Shown piece by piece: positions 16,280-25,524 of a DNA stretch of 64,000 nt. Position 1 is the first letter of the stretch. Each line of letters starts with the position of its first letter. The notes beneath the pieces were generated by a model. It made no database searches and was not told the DNA's origin. It saw only the letters and a list, made by a program, of their open reading frames with translations. Both the position numbers and the translations under genes were made by a program. The stretch comes from CAVOXO01 sp963700425 (GTDB lineage: Bacteria; Actinomycetota; Acidimicrobiia; Acidimicrobiales; Microtrichaceae): positions 992,001 through 1,056,000 of the forward strand of contig CAVOXO010000001.1 in assembly GCA_963700425.1 (NCBI GenBank), written 5' to 3'.

Positions 16280-19200
16280 ATGGGCGTGAAGACGGCAGCA
16301 CGGGCTGCGGTGGTCGCGGTGAGCATCATCGCGGTGCAGGTCATCTCTCTGGCACCTGCCGGGGCGGCGACGGTGACGTTGGGGAATGGGTCGGCGGGGC
16401 CGTTGACCGATAGTTGGGATGCGAATCATATGAATGGTTCGCGTTTCGTGACGGGGGCGTCGGGTGGCGCGGTGTCGTCGATGAGTGTGTTCGTGGGTGC
16501 GGTGGGTGCGGCTCCGAACAATCAGTTTCAGATGGCGATCTATGCCGATGCGGGTGGGTCTCCGGGTGCGTTGGTGGCGTCGTCGGCGACCGGTGCGTTG
16601 GTGGGGAACAGTGTGAATACGTTGCCGGTGTCGGCGACGTTCGCGGCGAACACGGCGTATTGGTTGATGTACAACACGAATTCGCCGGATCCGTTGTTGA
16701 ACAACATGAAGTACGCGACGGGTGGGACGGGTGCGTGGAGTTCGGGTGGTGTGTCGTTCGGGACGTGGCCGGCGTCGTTCGGGTCGGCGACGTTGGCGTC
16801 GTTGAATTTCTCGATCTCGGCGTCGTATTCGACGGGTGGTGGTGGTGATCCGGCTCCGACGGTGTCGGTGACGGCTCCGACGAATGGGTCGACGGTGTCG
16901 GGTTCGCAGGTGGTGTCGGCGTCGGCGTCGAACGCGGTGGGTGTTCAGTTCCTCGTTGATGGTGTGAATGTGGGGGCGGAGGACACGGTGGCGCCGTATT
17001 CGGTGTCGTGGGATTCGACCGGGGTGGCTGATGGTGGTCACACGGTGACGGCTCGGGCTCGGAACGCGGCGGGGACGGTGGCGACCAGCTCGGTGTTGGT
17101 GACGGTGAGTAATGCTCCGTCGGCTCCGACGGTGTCGGTGACGGCTCCGACGAATGGGTCGACGGTGTCGGGTTCGCAGGTGGTGTCGGCGTCGGCGTCG
17201 AACGCGGTGGGTGTTCAGTTCCTCGTTGATGGTGTGAATGTGGGGGCGGAGGACACGGTGGCGCCGTATTCGGTGTCGTGGGATTCGACCGGGGTGGCTG
17301 ATGGTGGTCACACGGTGACGGCTCGGGCTCGGAACGCGGCGGGGACGGTGGCGACCAGCTCGGTGTTGGTGACGGTGAGCAACGGTGTGGTTCCGCCGGC
17401 GACGGTGACGTTGGGGAATGGGTCGGCGGGGCCGTTGACCGATAGTTGGGATGCGAATCATATGAATGGTTCGCGTTTCGTGACGGGGGCGTCGGGTGGC
17501 GCGGTGTCGTCGATGAGTGTGTTCGTGGGTGCGGTGGGTGCGGCTCCGAACAATCAGTTTCAGATGGCGATCTATGCCGATGCGGGTGGGTCTCCGGGTG
17601 CGTTGGTGGCGTCGTCGGCGACCGGTGCGTTGGTGGGGAACAGTGTGAATACGTTGCCGGTGTCGGCGACGTTCGCGGCGAACACGGCGTATTGGTTGAT
17701 GTACAACACGAATTCGCCGGATCCGTTGTTGAACAACATGAAGTACGCGACGGGTGGGACGGGTGCGTGGAGTTCGGGTGGTGTGTCGTTCGGGACGTGG
17801 CCGGCGTCGTTCGGGTCGGCGACGTTGGCGTCGTTGAATTTCTCGATCTCGGCGTCGTATTCGACGGGTGGTGGTGGTGATCCGGCTCCGACGGTGTCGG
17901 TGACGGCTCCGACGAATGGGTCGACGGTGTCGGGTTCGCAGGTGGTGTCGGCGTCGGCGTCGAACGCGGTGGGTGTTCAGTTCCTCGTTGATGGTGTGAA
18001 TGTGGGGGCGGAGGACACGGTGGCGCCGTATTCGGTGTCGTGGGATTCGACCGGGGTGGCTGATGGTGGTCACACGGTGACGGCTCGGGCTCGGAACGCG
18101 GCGGGGACGGTGGCGACCAGCTCGGTGTTGGTGACGGTGAGTAATGCTCCGTCGGCTCCGACGGTGTCGGTGACGGCTCCGACGAATGGGTCGACGGTGT
18201 CGGGTTCGCAGGTGGTGTCGGCGTCGGCGTCGAACGCGGTGGGTGTTCAGTTCCTCGTTGATGGTGTGAATGTGGGGGCGGAGGACACGGTGGCGCCGTA
18301 TTCGGTGTCGTGGGATTCGACCGGGGTGGCTGATGGTGGTCACACGGTGACGGCTCGGGCTCGGAACGCGGCGGGGACGGTGGCGACCAGCTCGGTGTTG
18401 GTGACGGTGAGTAATGCTCCGTCGGCTCCGACGGTGTCGGTGACGGCTCCGACGAATGGGTCGACGGTGTCGGGTTCGCAGGTGGTGTCGGCGTCGGCGT
18501 CGAACGCGGTGGGTGTTCAGTTCCTCGTTGATGGTGTGAATGTGGGGGCGGAGGACACGGTGGCGCCGTATTCGGTGTCGTGGGATTCGACCGGGGTGGC
18601 TGATGGTGGTCACACGGTGACGGCTCGGGCTCGGAACGCGGCGGGGACGGTGGCGACCAGCTCGGTGTTGGTGACGGTGAGCAACGGTGTGGTTCCGCCG
18701 GCGACGGTGACGTTGGGGAATGGGTCGGCGGGGCCGTTGACCGATAGTTGGGATGCGAATCATATGAATGGTTCGCGTTTCGTGACGGGGGCGTCGGGTG
18801 GCGCGGTGTCGTCGATGAGTGTGTTCGTGGGTGCGGTGGGTGCGGCTCCGAACAATCAGTTTCAGATGGCGATCTATGCCGATGCGGGTGGGTCTCCGGG
18901 TGCGTTGGTGGCGTCGTCGGCGACCGGTGCGTTGGTGGGGAACAGTGTGAATACGTTGCCGGTGTCGGCGACGTTCGCGGCGAACACGGCGTATTGGTTG
19001 ATGTACAACACGAATTCGCCGGATCCGTTGTTGAACAACATGAAGTACGCGACGGGTGGGACGGGTGCGTGGAGTTCGGGTGGTGTGTCGTTCGGGACGT
19101 GGCCGGCGTCGTTCGGGTCGGCGACGTTGGCGTCGTTGAATTTCTCGATCTCGGCGTCGTATTCGACGGGTGGTGGTGGTGATCCGGCTCCGACGGTGTC

Positions 19201-21220
19201 GGTGACGGCTCCGACGAATGGGTCGACGGTGTCGGGTTCGCAGGTGGTGTCGGCGTCGGCGTCGAACGCGGTGGGTGTTCAGTTCCTCGTTGATGGTGTG
19301 AATGTGGGGGCGGAGGACACGGTGGCGCCGTATTCGGTGTCGTGGGATTCGACCGGGGTGGCTGATGGTGGTCACACGGTGACGGCTCGGGCTCGGAACG
19401 CGGCGGGGACGGTGGCGACCAGCTCGGTGTTGGTGACGGTGAGCAACGGTGTGGTTCCGCCGTCGTCGACCCAGCCGCTCCTCGTCATCACGAGTCCGTC
19501 GAATCCCTTCACGACGTATCTGACCGAGATCCTGACCGCTGAGGGATTGAACTCGTATCAGTCCGCCAGCCTGTCCTCGGTCACTGCGGCGATGCTGAGC
19601 CAGTACGACGTGGTGGTTCTCGGCGAGATGGCGCTCACCAACGCTCAGGTGACCATGCTGACGAACTGGGTGAACTCGGGCGGCAGTCTCGTCGCCATGA
19701 AGCCTGACAAGAAGCTGGCCGGCCTGTTGGGGCTCAGCGACGCCGGGTCCACCATCTCCAATACGTACCTGAAGATCGATACGTCCACCGGGCCGGGTGT
19801 CGGCCTGGTGAACGAGACGATCCAGTACCACGGCACGGCCGACCGCTACGCCCTGGCTGGGGCGACGGCTGTCGCCACGCTGTACTCGAATGCCAACAAC
19901 GCGACGTCCAACCCTGCGGTGACGATGCGAAACGTCGGGGCCAACGGGGGAAGCGCAGCGGCGTTCACCTTCGATCTGGCCCGTTCGGTCGTCCTGACCC
20001 GTCAGGGCAATCCCGCGTGGGCCGGTCGGAACGTCGACGGAGTCGACGGCTACCAGGCGACCGAGATGTTCTTCGGGGCGAACGGGGACGCCGATTGGAA
20101 CAACCTCGACAAGGCGCTCATCCCGATCGCGGACGAGCAGCAGCGCCTGCTGGCCAACATCATCACCCAGGTCGAATCGGCCCGGAAGCCACTTCCTCGG
20201 TTCTGGTACTTCCCCCGATCCGAGAAGGCCGTCATCATCATGACCGGTGACGATCACGCCACCAATGGCACCAAGCCCCGTTTCGACCGGTACCTCTCGC
20301 AGAGTCCTGCTGGGTGCAACGTGGCGAACTGGGAGTGCATCCGCAGCAGTTCGTACATCTTTCCGTACGTGAGTCAGTCCTATCCCCAGCTCTCGAACTC
20401 CCAGGCGGTCAGCTACCAGAACCAGGGGTTCGAGATCGGCGTGCACATCAACACCGACTGCAACCCATGGGGCTCCGCTCAGAACCTCTTCAACATCTAC
20501 ACCACCCAGATGGGGTCGTTCTCGAATCTGTGGCCCGGCCTCAACAGTCCCGTGAGCACCCGCACGCACTGTGTCGAGTGGGACGACTGGGCGACTCACG
20601 CCGTGGTGAAAGAGGCGAACGGTATCCGCCTCGACACCGACTACTACTACTACCCCGCCGCGTGGACCCAGGCACGGCCCGGATACTTCAACGGGACGGC
20701 CATGCCGATGCGCTACGCGAACCTCGACGGCAGCGTGATCGACGTGTTCCAGGCCACGACGCAGGTGTCCGACGAGTCCGGTCACGACGTCGGGGCCGCG
20801 GTGAATGCCATGTTGGACAACGCGCTGGGGTCCGCGGGCTACTACAGCGTCGTGACCGCGAATCTTCACACCGACGGTACGTGTGGCGTCTGTGTGGGGC
20901 AGTCCGACGCGGTGATCGCCAGTGCCCAGGCCCGCAGTGTTCCCGTGGTCTCGGGTCGGCAGATGCTCGAGTGGCTCGATGCCCGCAACGCGTCGTCGTA
21001 TGAGTCGATCGGCTGGTCGGGGTCGGTGCTGTCCTTCACCGTCACCGGCGGCGCCAACGGTCTGACCGGGATGTTGCCCGTTCAATCGGCCGCCGGGAAC
21101 CTCGCCAACATCAGACGTGGTGGCACGAACGTGCCCTTCACCGTCACGACCGTCAAGGGCGTGCAGTACGCGATGTTCGCTGCGTCGACGGGAAGCCACA
21201 CCGCCACCTACGGGGGCTGA
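16280..21220 (+). CDS. Giant secreted modular protein: repeat adhesin with amidotransferase-like and NodB-like C-terminal region
   Basis: ATG at 16280 follows GGAGG (16267-16271) and gives 1646 residues with a signal peptide (core VVAVSIIAVQVISLAPAGA). Residues ~29-1062 are an array of two modules: A (~163 residues, contains DSWDANHMNGSRF and WLMYNTNSPDPLLNNMKY; family not recognised) and B (90 residues, Ig-like, VQFLVDGVNVGAEDTVAPYS) in the order A-B-B-A-B-B-B-A-B. Residues ~1065-1170 look like a GATase1-type fold (QYDVVVLGEMALT, WVNSGGSLVAMKP). From ~1310 a NodB-like region shows TGDDH with D1324/D1325, GVHINTDC with H1389 and THCVEWDDWATH. It is probably surface-exposed and acts on or binds polysaccharide; activity is inferred. 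No LPXTG or membrane anchor is seen at the C-terminus. Confidence 0.8.
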   Translation: MGVKTAARAAVVAVSIIAVQVISLAPAGAATVTLGNGSAGPLTDSWDANHMNGSRFVTGASGGAVSSMSVFVGAVGAAPNNQFQMAIYADAGGSPGALVASSATGALVGNSVNTLPVSATFAANTAYWLMYNTNSPDPLLNNMKYATGGTGAWSSGGVSFGTWPASFGSATLASLNFSISASYSTGGGGDPAPTVSVTAPTNGSTVSGSQVVSASASNAVGVQFLVDGVNVGAEDTVAPYSVSWDSTGVADGGHTVTARARNAAGTVATSSVLVTVSNAPSAPTVSVTAPTNGSTVSGSQVVSASASNAVGVQFLVDGVNVGAEDTVAPYSVSWDSTGVADGGHTVTARARNAAGTVATSSVLVTVSNGVVPPATVTLGNGSAGPLTDSWDANHMNGSRFVTGASGGAVSSMSVFVGAVGAAPNNQFQMAIYADAGGSPGALVASSATGALVGNSVNTLPVSATFAANTAYWLMYNTNSPDPLLNNMKYATGGTGAWSSGGVSFGTWPASFGSATLASLNFSISASYSTGGGGDPAPTVSVTAPTNGSTVSGSQVVSASASNAVGVQFLVDGVNVGAEDTVAPYSVSWDSTGVADGGHTVTARARNAAGTVATSSVLVTVSNAPSAPTVSVTAPTNGSTVSGSQVVSASASNAVGVQFLVDGVNVGAEDTVAPYSVSWDSTGVADGGHTVTARARNAAGTVATSSVLVTVSNAPSAPTVSVTAPTNGSTVSGSQVVSASASNAVGVQFLVDGVNVGAEDTVAPYSVSWDSTGVADGGHTVTARARNAAGTVATSSVLVTVSNGVVPPATVTLGNGSAGPLTDSWDANHMNGSRFVTGASGGAVSSMSVFVGAVGAAPNNQFQMAIYADAGGSPGALVASSATGALVGNSVNTLPVSATFAANTAYWLMYNTNSPDPLLNNMKYATGGTGAWSSGGVSFGTWPASFGSATLASLNFSISASYSTGGGGDPAPTVSVTAPTNGSTVSGSQVVSASASNAVGVQFLVDGVNVGAEDTVAPYSVSWDSTGVADGGHTVTARARNAAGTVATSSVLVTVSNGVVPPSSTQPLLVITSPSNPFTTYLTEILTAEGLNSYQSASLSSVTAAMLSQYDVVVLGEMALTNAQVTMLTNWVNSGGSLVAMKPDKKLAGLLGLSDAGSTISNTYLKIDTSTGPGVGLVNETIQYHGTADRYALAGATAVATLYSNANNATSNPAVTMRNVGANGGSAAAFTFDLARSVVLTRQGNPAWAGRNVDGVDGYQATEMFFGANGDADWNNLDKALIPIADEQQRLLANIITQVESARKPLPRFWYFPRSEKAVIIMTGDDHATNGTKPRFDRYLSQSPAGCNVANWECIRSSSYIFPYVSQSYPQLSNSQAVSYQNQGFEIGVHINTDCNPWGSAQNLFNIYTTQMGSFSNLWPGLNSPVSTRTHCVEWDDWATHAVVKEANGIRLDTDYYYYPAAWTQARPGYFNGTAMPMRYANLDGSVIDVFQATTQVSDESGHDVGAAVNAMLDNALGSAGYYSVVTANLHTDGTCGVCVGQSDAVIASAQARSVPVVSGRQMLEWLDARNASSYESIGWSGSVLSFTVTGGANGLTGMLPVQSAAGNLANIRRGGTNVPFTVTTVKGVQYAMFAASTGSHTATYGG
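16365..19463 (+). repeat. Coding repeat array: three 488-bp A units and six 270-bp B units
   Basis: A units start at 16365, 17397 and 18699. B units start at 16853, 17123, 17885, 18155, 18425 and 19187. By eye the copies are identical or almost identical at base level, including synonymous sites. The strand is rich in G and T, with codons mostly ending in G or T (GTG, TCG, ACG, GGT), unlike the C-ending codons of the flanks. Unequal recombination between copies could readily change the module count. Confidence 0.95.
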
Positions 21221-21243
21221 CCGGCCAGGCCGTCGGGGGCCGA

Positions 21244-21762
21244 TCAGGAGTCGGTCGGGCACGCCGACCACAGGCCGGCTCCGCTCGAACGTGCCGCTGA
21301 CTCTGCGGCGCGGAACTCCTCGGCGTGAGTGATGTTGGGCGGAATCGACAGGATCTGGGCGAAGCCGTCCGCCACCAGCGCCAGGTTGACGAACAAGCCG
21401 TCCTCCGACCGGCTGACGTAGCCCAGGAGCCGGCCGTACCGGTCGCGGGCCTCGACGTCCCGCTCGATCCGGACGGGCGTTCCGACCGGCAACAGCTCCT
21501 TGGTCCTGGCGCTGGCCGCCTCTCCGAAGCATTGGACCGGTTTCCGCGGGTCCACCGTCTCGGGAGTGTCGATGCCGATGAGGCGAACCGTCTCGGTGCG
21601 ACCGCCGATATCTGCGGTGATGGTGTCTCCGTCGGTGACGTCGAGCACCGTGGCGTTGGCCTCCACCGCGTCTGGGCGATCCTGGCCGGGTTCGGTGGAG
21701 GCGCATGCCCCGACAACGGCGAGGATGAGTCCGGCTGCGGCGATGACTCCGCGCCGGATCAT
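21244..21762 (-). CDS. Thermonuclease-like (SNase) lipoprotein
   Basis: 172 residues from ATG at 21762. A signal sequence (GVIAAAGLILAVVGAC) ends in a lipobox VGAC. The SNase domain follows: VLDVTDGDTITADIGGRTET with the Ca-binding Asp, VRLIGIDTPETVDPRKPVQC with the catalytic Arg, and EARDRYGRLLGYVS with the second Asp/Arg region; the YGRLLGYV core is diagnostic. It probably hydrolyses extracellular DNA or RNA at the cell surface. A longer in-frame start upstream would run into the thiolase gene and hide the signal peptide. Confidence 0.88.
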   Translation of the reverse strand: MIRRGVIAAAGLILAVVGACASTEPGQDRPDAVEANATVLDVTDGDTITADIGGRTETVRLIGIDTPETVDPRKPVQCFGEAASARTKELLPVGTPVRIERDVEARDRYGRLLGYVSRSEDGLFVNLALVADGFAQILSIPPNITHAEEFRAAESAARSSGAGLWSACPTDS

Positions 21763-21796
21763 CGATCGGCCCGAGCGTCGCGCGGTCCGGCCGCGC

Positions 21797-22975
21797 TCAG
21801 AACCTCTCGATGAGCGTGCCGGTGCCGAGACCCCCGCCACAGCACATGGTGATGAGAGCTCGTGATCCACCCGACCGCTCCAGTTCTGCGAGTGCTTTCG
21901 TGAGGAGGAACGCACCCGTCGCTCCGAGGGGATGGCCGAGTGCGATCGCCCCACCGTTGGGGTTCACCCGATCCATGTCGGCTCCGAACTCCCTGCTCCA
22001 CGCGAGCACGACCGAGGCGAAGGCCTCGTTGATCTCCACGACGTCGATGTCGTCGACGCCGAGATCGTTGCGGTCGAGGAGTCGGCGCGTGGCGTCGATC
22101 GGGCCGGTGAGCATCAGCACCGGGTCGACGCCGACCAGAGCGGTGTCGACCACCCGGGCCCGAGGAGTGAGGCCGAGCGCGTCGGCCTTCTCGGCGGTCA
22201 TGAGCAGAACCGCGGCAGCGCCGTCGGAGATCTGTGATGCCGAACCGGCGGTGTGGACGCCGTCTTCGCGGGCCACCGGCTTGAGCGTCGCCAGCTTCTC
22301 CAGAGTGGTGTCCCTGAGCCCCTCGTCGCGGGCGACGGTGATGGTCTCACCGGTCGGAAGCCCCTCGTCGTCGAGCACCGGGGCCTCCACCGGAATCACC
22401 TGAGTCCCGAACCGGTCTTCTGCCCAGGCCGTGGCGGCCCGTTGTTGTGAGGCGAGGCCGAGGCGGTCGCAGTCGTCGCGGCCGATGTCCCAGGCGTCGG
22501 CGATCCGCTCGGCGCCCTCGAACTGGGAGGTGAACTCGTAGTGGCCGAAGTAGCTCTTGGGGATGGGCACGCCGAACCCCAGCTTCTTCGACGAGTTCGA
22601 CCCGATCGGGATGCGGCTCATCGACTCGACACCACATGCCACCGCGACGTCGACCACTCCCGACCCGATCAGGGCGGTGGCGAGGTTGGTCGCCTGCTGC
22701 GACGAGCCGCACTGGGTGTCCACCGTCGTCGCCGCAACACCCAGTGGAAGCCCCGCGGCGAGCCAGGCGGTTCTCGTGATGTTGAACGACTGTTCGCCGA
22801 TCTGACTGACGTTTCCCCCGACGACCTGTCCGACCTCGGCGGGGTCGATGCCGGTGCGGTCGATCAACGATCGGAGAACGTGGGCCTCCAGATCGGCAGG
22901 ATGCACGCCGGACAGGCCCCCGTTCCGCTTCCCGATCGGCGTGCGGACGGCATCGATGATCACCACGTCGCTCAT
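21797..22975 (-). CDS. Acetyl-CoA acetyltransferase (thiolase), FadA5-like
   Basis: 392 residues. Thiolase motifs are complete: the nucleophilic Cys in VDTQCGSSQQA (~residue 90), NEAFASVV, NGGAIALGHPLGATG with the catalytic His, and CCGGGLGTG with the second Cys. The start (VIIDAVRTPIGKRNGGLSG) and the stretch AGSASQISDGAAAVL strongly resemble FadA5, the mycobacterial thiolase that shortens the cholesterol side chain. The steroid role is by resemblance only. It forms a minus-strand run with the small gene and amidase upstream and the nuclease downstream. Confidence 0.9.
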   Translation of the reverse strand: MSDVVIIDAVRTPIGKRNGGLSGVHPADLEAHVLRSLIDRTGIDPAEVGQVVGGNVSQIGEQSFNITRTAWLAAGLPLGVAATTVDTQCGSSQQATNLATALIGSGVVDVAVACGVESMSRIPIGSNSSKKLGFGVPIPKSYFGHYEFTSQFEGAERIADAWDIGRDDCDRLGLASQQRAATAWAEDRFGTQVIPVEAPVLDDEGLPTGETITVARDEGLRDTTLEKLATLKPVAREDGVHTAGSASQISDGAAAVLLMTAEKADALGLTPRARVVDTALVGVDPVLMLTGPIDATRRLLDRNDLGVDDIDVVEINEAFASVVLAWSREFGADMDRVNPNGGAIALGHPLGATGAFLLTKALAELERSGGSRALITMCCGGGLGTGTLIERF

Positions 22976-22998
22976 GGCGTGATGTTAGGCCCCGGCCG

Positions 22999-23163
22999 TC
23001 AGGCCGCGGTCCGGTGGGCGTCGTCGGTGCTCTGGGAGCGCTTCCGGGCCTCGGCGAGGGCTGCTCGAGCCCGCGCCACGCCGCGTCGTCCGAGACGCCG
23101 AGTGTTCTCGTCCATGCGGTAGTCGGGGGTGTTCTCTTCGATGAGCACGAGTTGCTGTGTCAT
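22999..23163 (-). CDS. Small basic hypothetical protein, 54 residues
   Basis: ATG at 23163, stop at 22999-23001. The protein begins MTQQLVLIEENTPDYRMDEN, continues RRLGRRGVARARAALAEARK and ends in a polar tail. The middle is an amphipathic basic helix. I recall similar short proteins (xDWRLDExTRxxGRxGxxxAR pattern) in other actinobacteria, but this needs a search. It sits between the thiolase and the amidase on the same strand, 23 bases from the thiolase start. Function unknown. Confidence 0.6.
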   Translation of the reverse strand: MTQQLVLIEENTPDYRMDENTRRLGRRGVARARAALAEARKRSQSTDDAHRTAA

Positions 23164-23220
23164 GCCCGAAGTGTCGCGCCGACCCCTGACAGTGAGCGCT
23201 CGATGGGGCTGTTCAGGTAT

Positions 23221-24609
23221 TCAGTACGGGGCGTCGGGAGCAACGAGGGGCCACGGACGGTTCCGCTCGACGGCCAGAGCCAGATCGAGAAGCAGCTTGT
23301 CCTGGTGATGTCGCCCGATGATCTGCATTCCCACGGGCAGACCATCGAGCGGCTCGATGGGGATCGACACCGCCGGATTTCCCACGATGTTGGCCGGAAT
23401 GGTGAGCACTCCGTTGTTCTCGGGCCCGACCGAGCGGTTACCCACCATCTGGTTGAGATAGCAGTCCGCCTCGAAGGCGACATCGGGATTGGTGGCGCAG
23501 ATGATGAAATCGACCTGGTCGAGGACGCCGGCCATGGCCTCGTTGGCCGCGGTCCGGGCGATCTCGCCCACGGTCATCATGTCGAGGTTGAACAACTGAT
23601 CGGCGACGGTCAGGCCGAATGCCACCTCGGTGGTCAGATCGTCCTGGCAGTCGGGCCACCGGTCACCGAGTACCCGCTTCAACTGGCACAGGTTGGCCAT
23701 GGCCCACTCCATCCCGAGGCCGGGCATCTTGACGGGGACATCGACCAGCCGAAGTCCGACGTCGGCGGCGAGCGCCTCTCCTGCGGCACGGACCCGTTCC
23801 TCCACCTCGGGGCGTAGCACGGCGACCCCCAGATCCGGTGCAATCACCGCCTTCTTCCCCGCGAGATCGAACGTGCCGAGATCGGCTTCCCAATCGTCCA
23901 CCCGCGGAAGGGAGTAGGGGTCCGAACCGTCGTAGCCGTTGGTCACATCGAACCAGCGGGCCGCATCGCGCACCGACCGGGCCATGCATCCCAACACGAC
24001 CGTCATCGGATGGATCTCGGTCTGCGGTCCTCGGGGGATACGTCCGGCGTTGCCCTTCATGCCCAGCAGGCCGTTGAAGCCTCCGGGGATACGGATCGAC
24101 CCGCCTCCGTCCCCGCCGGTGGCGATGGACACCAGGCCGCCCGCCACCGCGCTCGCCGATCCTCCCGACGAGCCTCCTGCGGAGCGTCCCCGCTGCCACG
24201 GGTTGTGGGTCACGCCGTAGACCTTGTTGACCGACACGTTGAGCCCGCCGAACTCACTGGCGTTGGTCTGGACCGCAGGAACCGCTCCCGCTCCGAGGAT
24301 GCGCTCGACGGCGAGCTCGGTGTGGCCTGCCACCTCGCCCCGGTGAGCGAGCGAGCAATGGTCGTACGGCCACCCTGTGACGCCGCTGAGAGCCTTGATC
24401 CCGATGGGGACACCGCCGAAGGGGAGCGAGGTGTCCGCCCCCGAGGCGACCTCTCGCGCCCATTCCTCGTCAACATGGGTGATGGCGTTGAGGTCGCTCG
24501 CGGCGACGGCGGCCAGCGTGGCGTCGAGCTCCTCGACAGGATGGCGTTCTCCGGATCGAAAGGCGTCCACCAGCGACGAAGCGTCACCGAGCCAGGGTGT
24601 GTCGGTCAT
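23221..24609 (-). CDS. Amidase (amidase-signature family)
   Basis: 462 residues from ATG at 24609. The Ser-cisSer-Lys catalytic set is visible: lysine in GVPIGIKALSGV, and the Gly/Ser-rich signature GRSAGGSSGGSASAVAGGL with both serines, followed by TGGDGGGSIRIPGGFNG. The C-terminal GLPVGMQIIGRHHQD is the usual family ending. It hydrolyses an amide or aryl-acyl amide to acid and ammonia. The absence of gatC/gatB neighbours argues against GatA. A frame extension to 24723 exists but carries no family sequence. Confidence 0.88.
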   Translation of the reverse strand: MTDTPWLGDASSLVDAFRSGERHPVEELDATLAAVAASDLNAITHVDEEWAREVASGADTSLPFGGVPIGIKALSGVTGWPYDHCSLAHRGEVAGHTELAVERILGAGAVPAVQTNASEFGGLNVSVNKVYGVTHNPWQRGRSAGGSSGGSASAVAGGLVSIATGGDGGGSIRIPGGFNGLLGMKGNAGRIPRGPQTEIHPMTVVLGCMARSVRDAARWFDVTNGYDGSDPYSLPRVDDWEADLGTFDLAGKKAVIAPDLGVAVLRPEVEERVRAAGEALAADVGLRLVDVPVKMPGLGMEWAMANLCQLKRVLGDRWPDCQDDLTTEVAFGLTVADQLFNLDMMTVGEIARTAANEAMAGVLDQVDFIICATNPDVAFEADCYLNQMVGNRSVGPENNGVLTIPANIVGNPAVSIPIEPLDGLPVGMQIIGRHHQDKLLLDLALAVERNRPWPLVAPDAPY

Positions 24610-24699
24610 GGGTGAAGACCGTAGGTGATCGCGACGCCCCAAGCATCCCCCCGGCGCCGCAGCGGCCTCCGCACCGCGGGGGTCCCAGGGCACACCACC

Positions 24700-24705
24700 T
24701 AGCCT
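24700..24705 (+). promoter_or_regulatory. Putative -10 element (TAGCCT) of a leaderless promoter
   Basis: Ends 8 bases before the ATG at 24714 of the thioesterase gene. Confidence 0.4.
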
Positions 24706-24713
24706 GGGGCGCC

Positions 24714-25517
24714 ATGAACGCACTCGAGTTCCTCGGACTGCGACCCGGGGAACAGCCGAACACCTTCGTGCTGCCCATCGAGCCCGGTCTGGCGACGGCG
24801 GGACGGTTCCTCTTCGGTGGTTGTGGCCTCGGCGCCGCCATCAGCGCCATGGAGTCCGTCACCGGTCGCCCGGTCGTGTGGGCGACCGCGCAGTACCTGT
24901 CCTTCGCGATGGTCGGTGAGGTGATGGACATCGACGTGGTCATCGCCACCGATGGCCACTTCACCACCCAGGCCCGGGTCGTCGCCCACGTCGGCGAGCG
25001 CGAGGTGCTCACCGTCAACGCGGCGTTGGGACGTCGACCGCTGCCGTGGTCCGGCCAGTGGGGTCAACCGCCGACGGTCCCACCACCGGAGGACTGTGTG
25101 CACCGGGCGTCGCGGTGGGACGTGACCGACACGATCATGGAACGTCTCGATCTGCGGGTGGCGTCGGCCCGCCAATGGGAGGATCTCGACGGCACCGTCG
25201 ACGAGTCGGGACGTTCGTCGTTGTGGGTCAAGGTGAACGACCTCGAGGCGGGCACGCTCACCCTTGCCATCCTGGGCGACTACGTGCCCTACGGAATCGC
25301 CCAGGCGCTGGGGCGATGGACCCGTTCCAACAGCCTGGACAACACGCTCCGCATCGTCAACGTGGTCGAGACCGAGTGGGTGCTCGTGGACATCGAGATC
25401 CACGGGGTCCGCGACGGATTCGGCCACGGACTGGTTCACCTCTGGTCACAGGACGGCGTGTTGATGGCGACCGCGTCGCAGTCGTCGGTCGTCCGGCCCG
25501 TCGACGAGGCGGGGTGA
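24714..25517 (+). CDS. Acyl-CoA thioesterase family protein (double hotdog)
   Basis: 267 residues. The layout is two hotdog halves: the first (FLFGGCGLGAAISAMESVTG, then VVWATAQYLSFAMVGEVMDI) and the second (SLWVKVNDLEAGTLTLAILGDYVP, then NSLDNTLRIVNVVETEWVLV). This matches actinobacterial TesB-like thioesterase-superfamily proteins that hydrolyse acyl-CoA. A thioesterase function fits the surrounding lipid metabolism genes. It is followed after 7 bases by the dehydrogenase gene, so the two probably share a transcript. Confidence 0.8.
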   Translation: MNALEFLGLRPGEQPNTFVLPIEPGLATAGRFLFGGCGLGAAISAMESVTGRPVVWATAQYLSFAMVGEVMDIDVVIATDGHFTTQARVVAHVGEREVLTVNAALGRRPLPWSGQWGQPPTVPPPEDCVHRASRWDVTDTIMERLDLRVASARQWEDLDGTVDESGRSSLWVKVNDLEAGTLTLAILGDYVPYGIAQALGRWTRSNSLDNTLRIVNVVETEWVLVDIEIHGVRDGFGHGLVHLWSQDGVLMATASQSSVVRPVDEAG

Positions 25518-25524
25518 GAGGATC

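Noticed and set aside
16365..19463. Regularly repeated DNA considered as a CRISPR or satellite array
   Set aside because: Units are 270 and 488 bases, without spacers, and keep one reading frame encoding beta domains.
15926..21706. A 1926-codon open frame on the minus strand across the modular surface-protein gene
   Set aside because: It mirrors the plus-strand repeats. Codons ending in G become codons starting with C on the other strand, so stops are scarce. The product is Arg/His/Pro-rich and has no folded-protein look, while the plus frame has a ribosome binding site, signal peptide and domains.
24610..24723. Upstream extension of the amidase to 24723
   Set aside because: The added residues have no family similarity and would cross the promoter of the divergent thioesterase gene.
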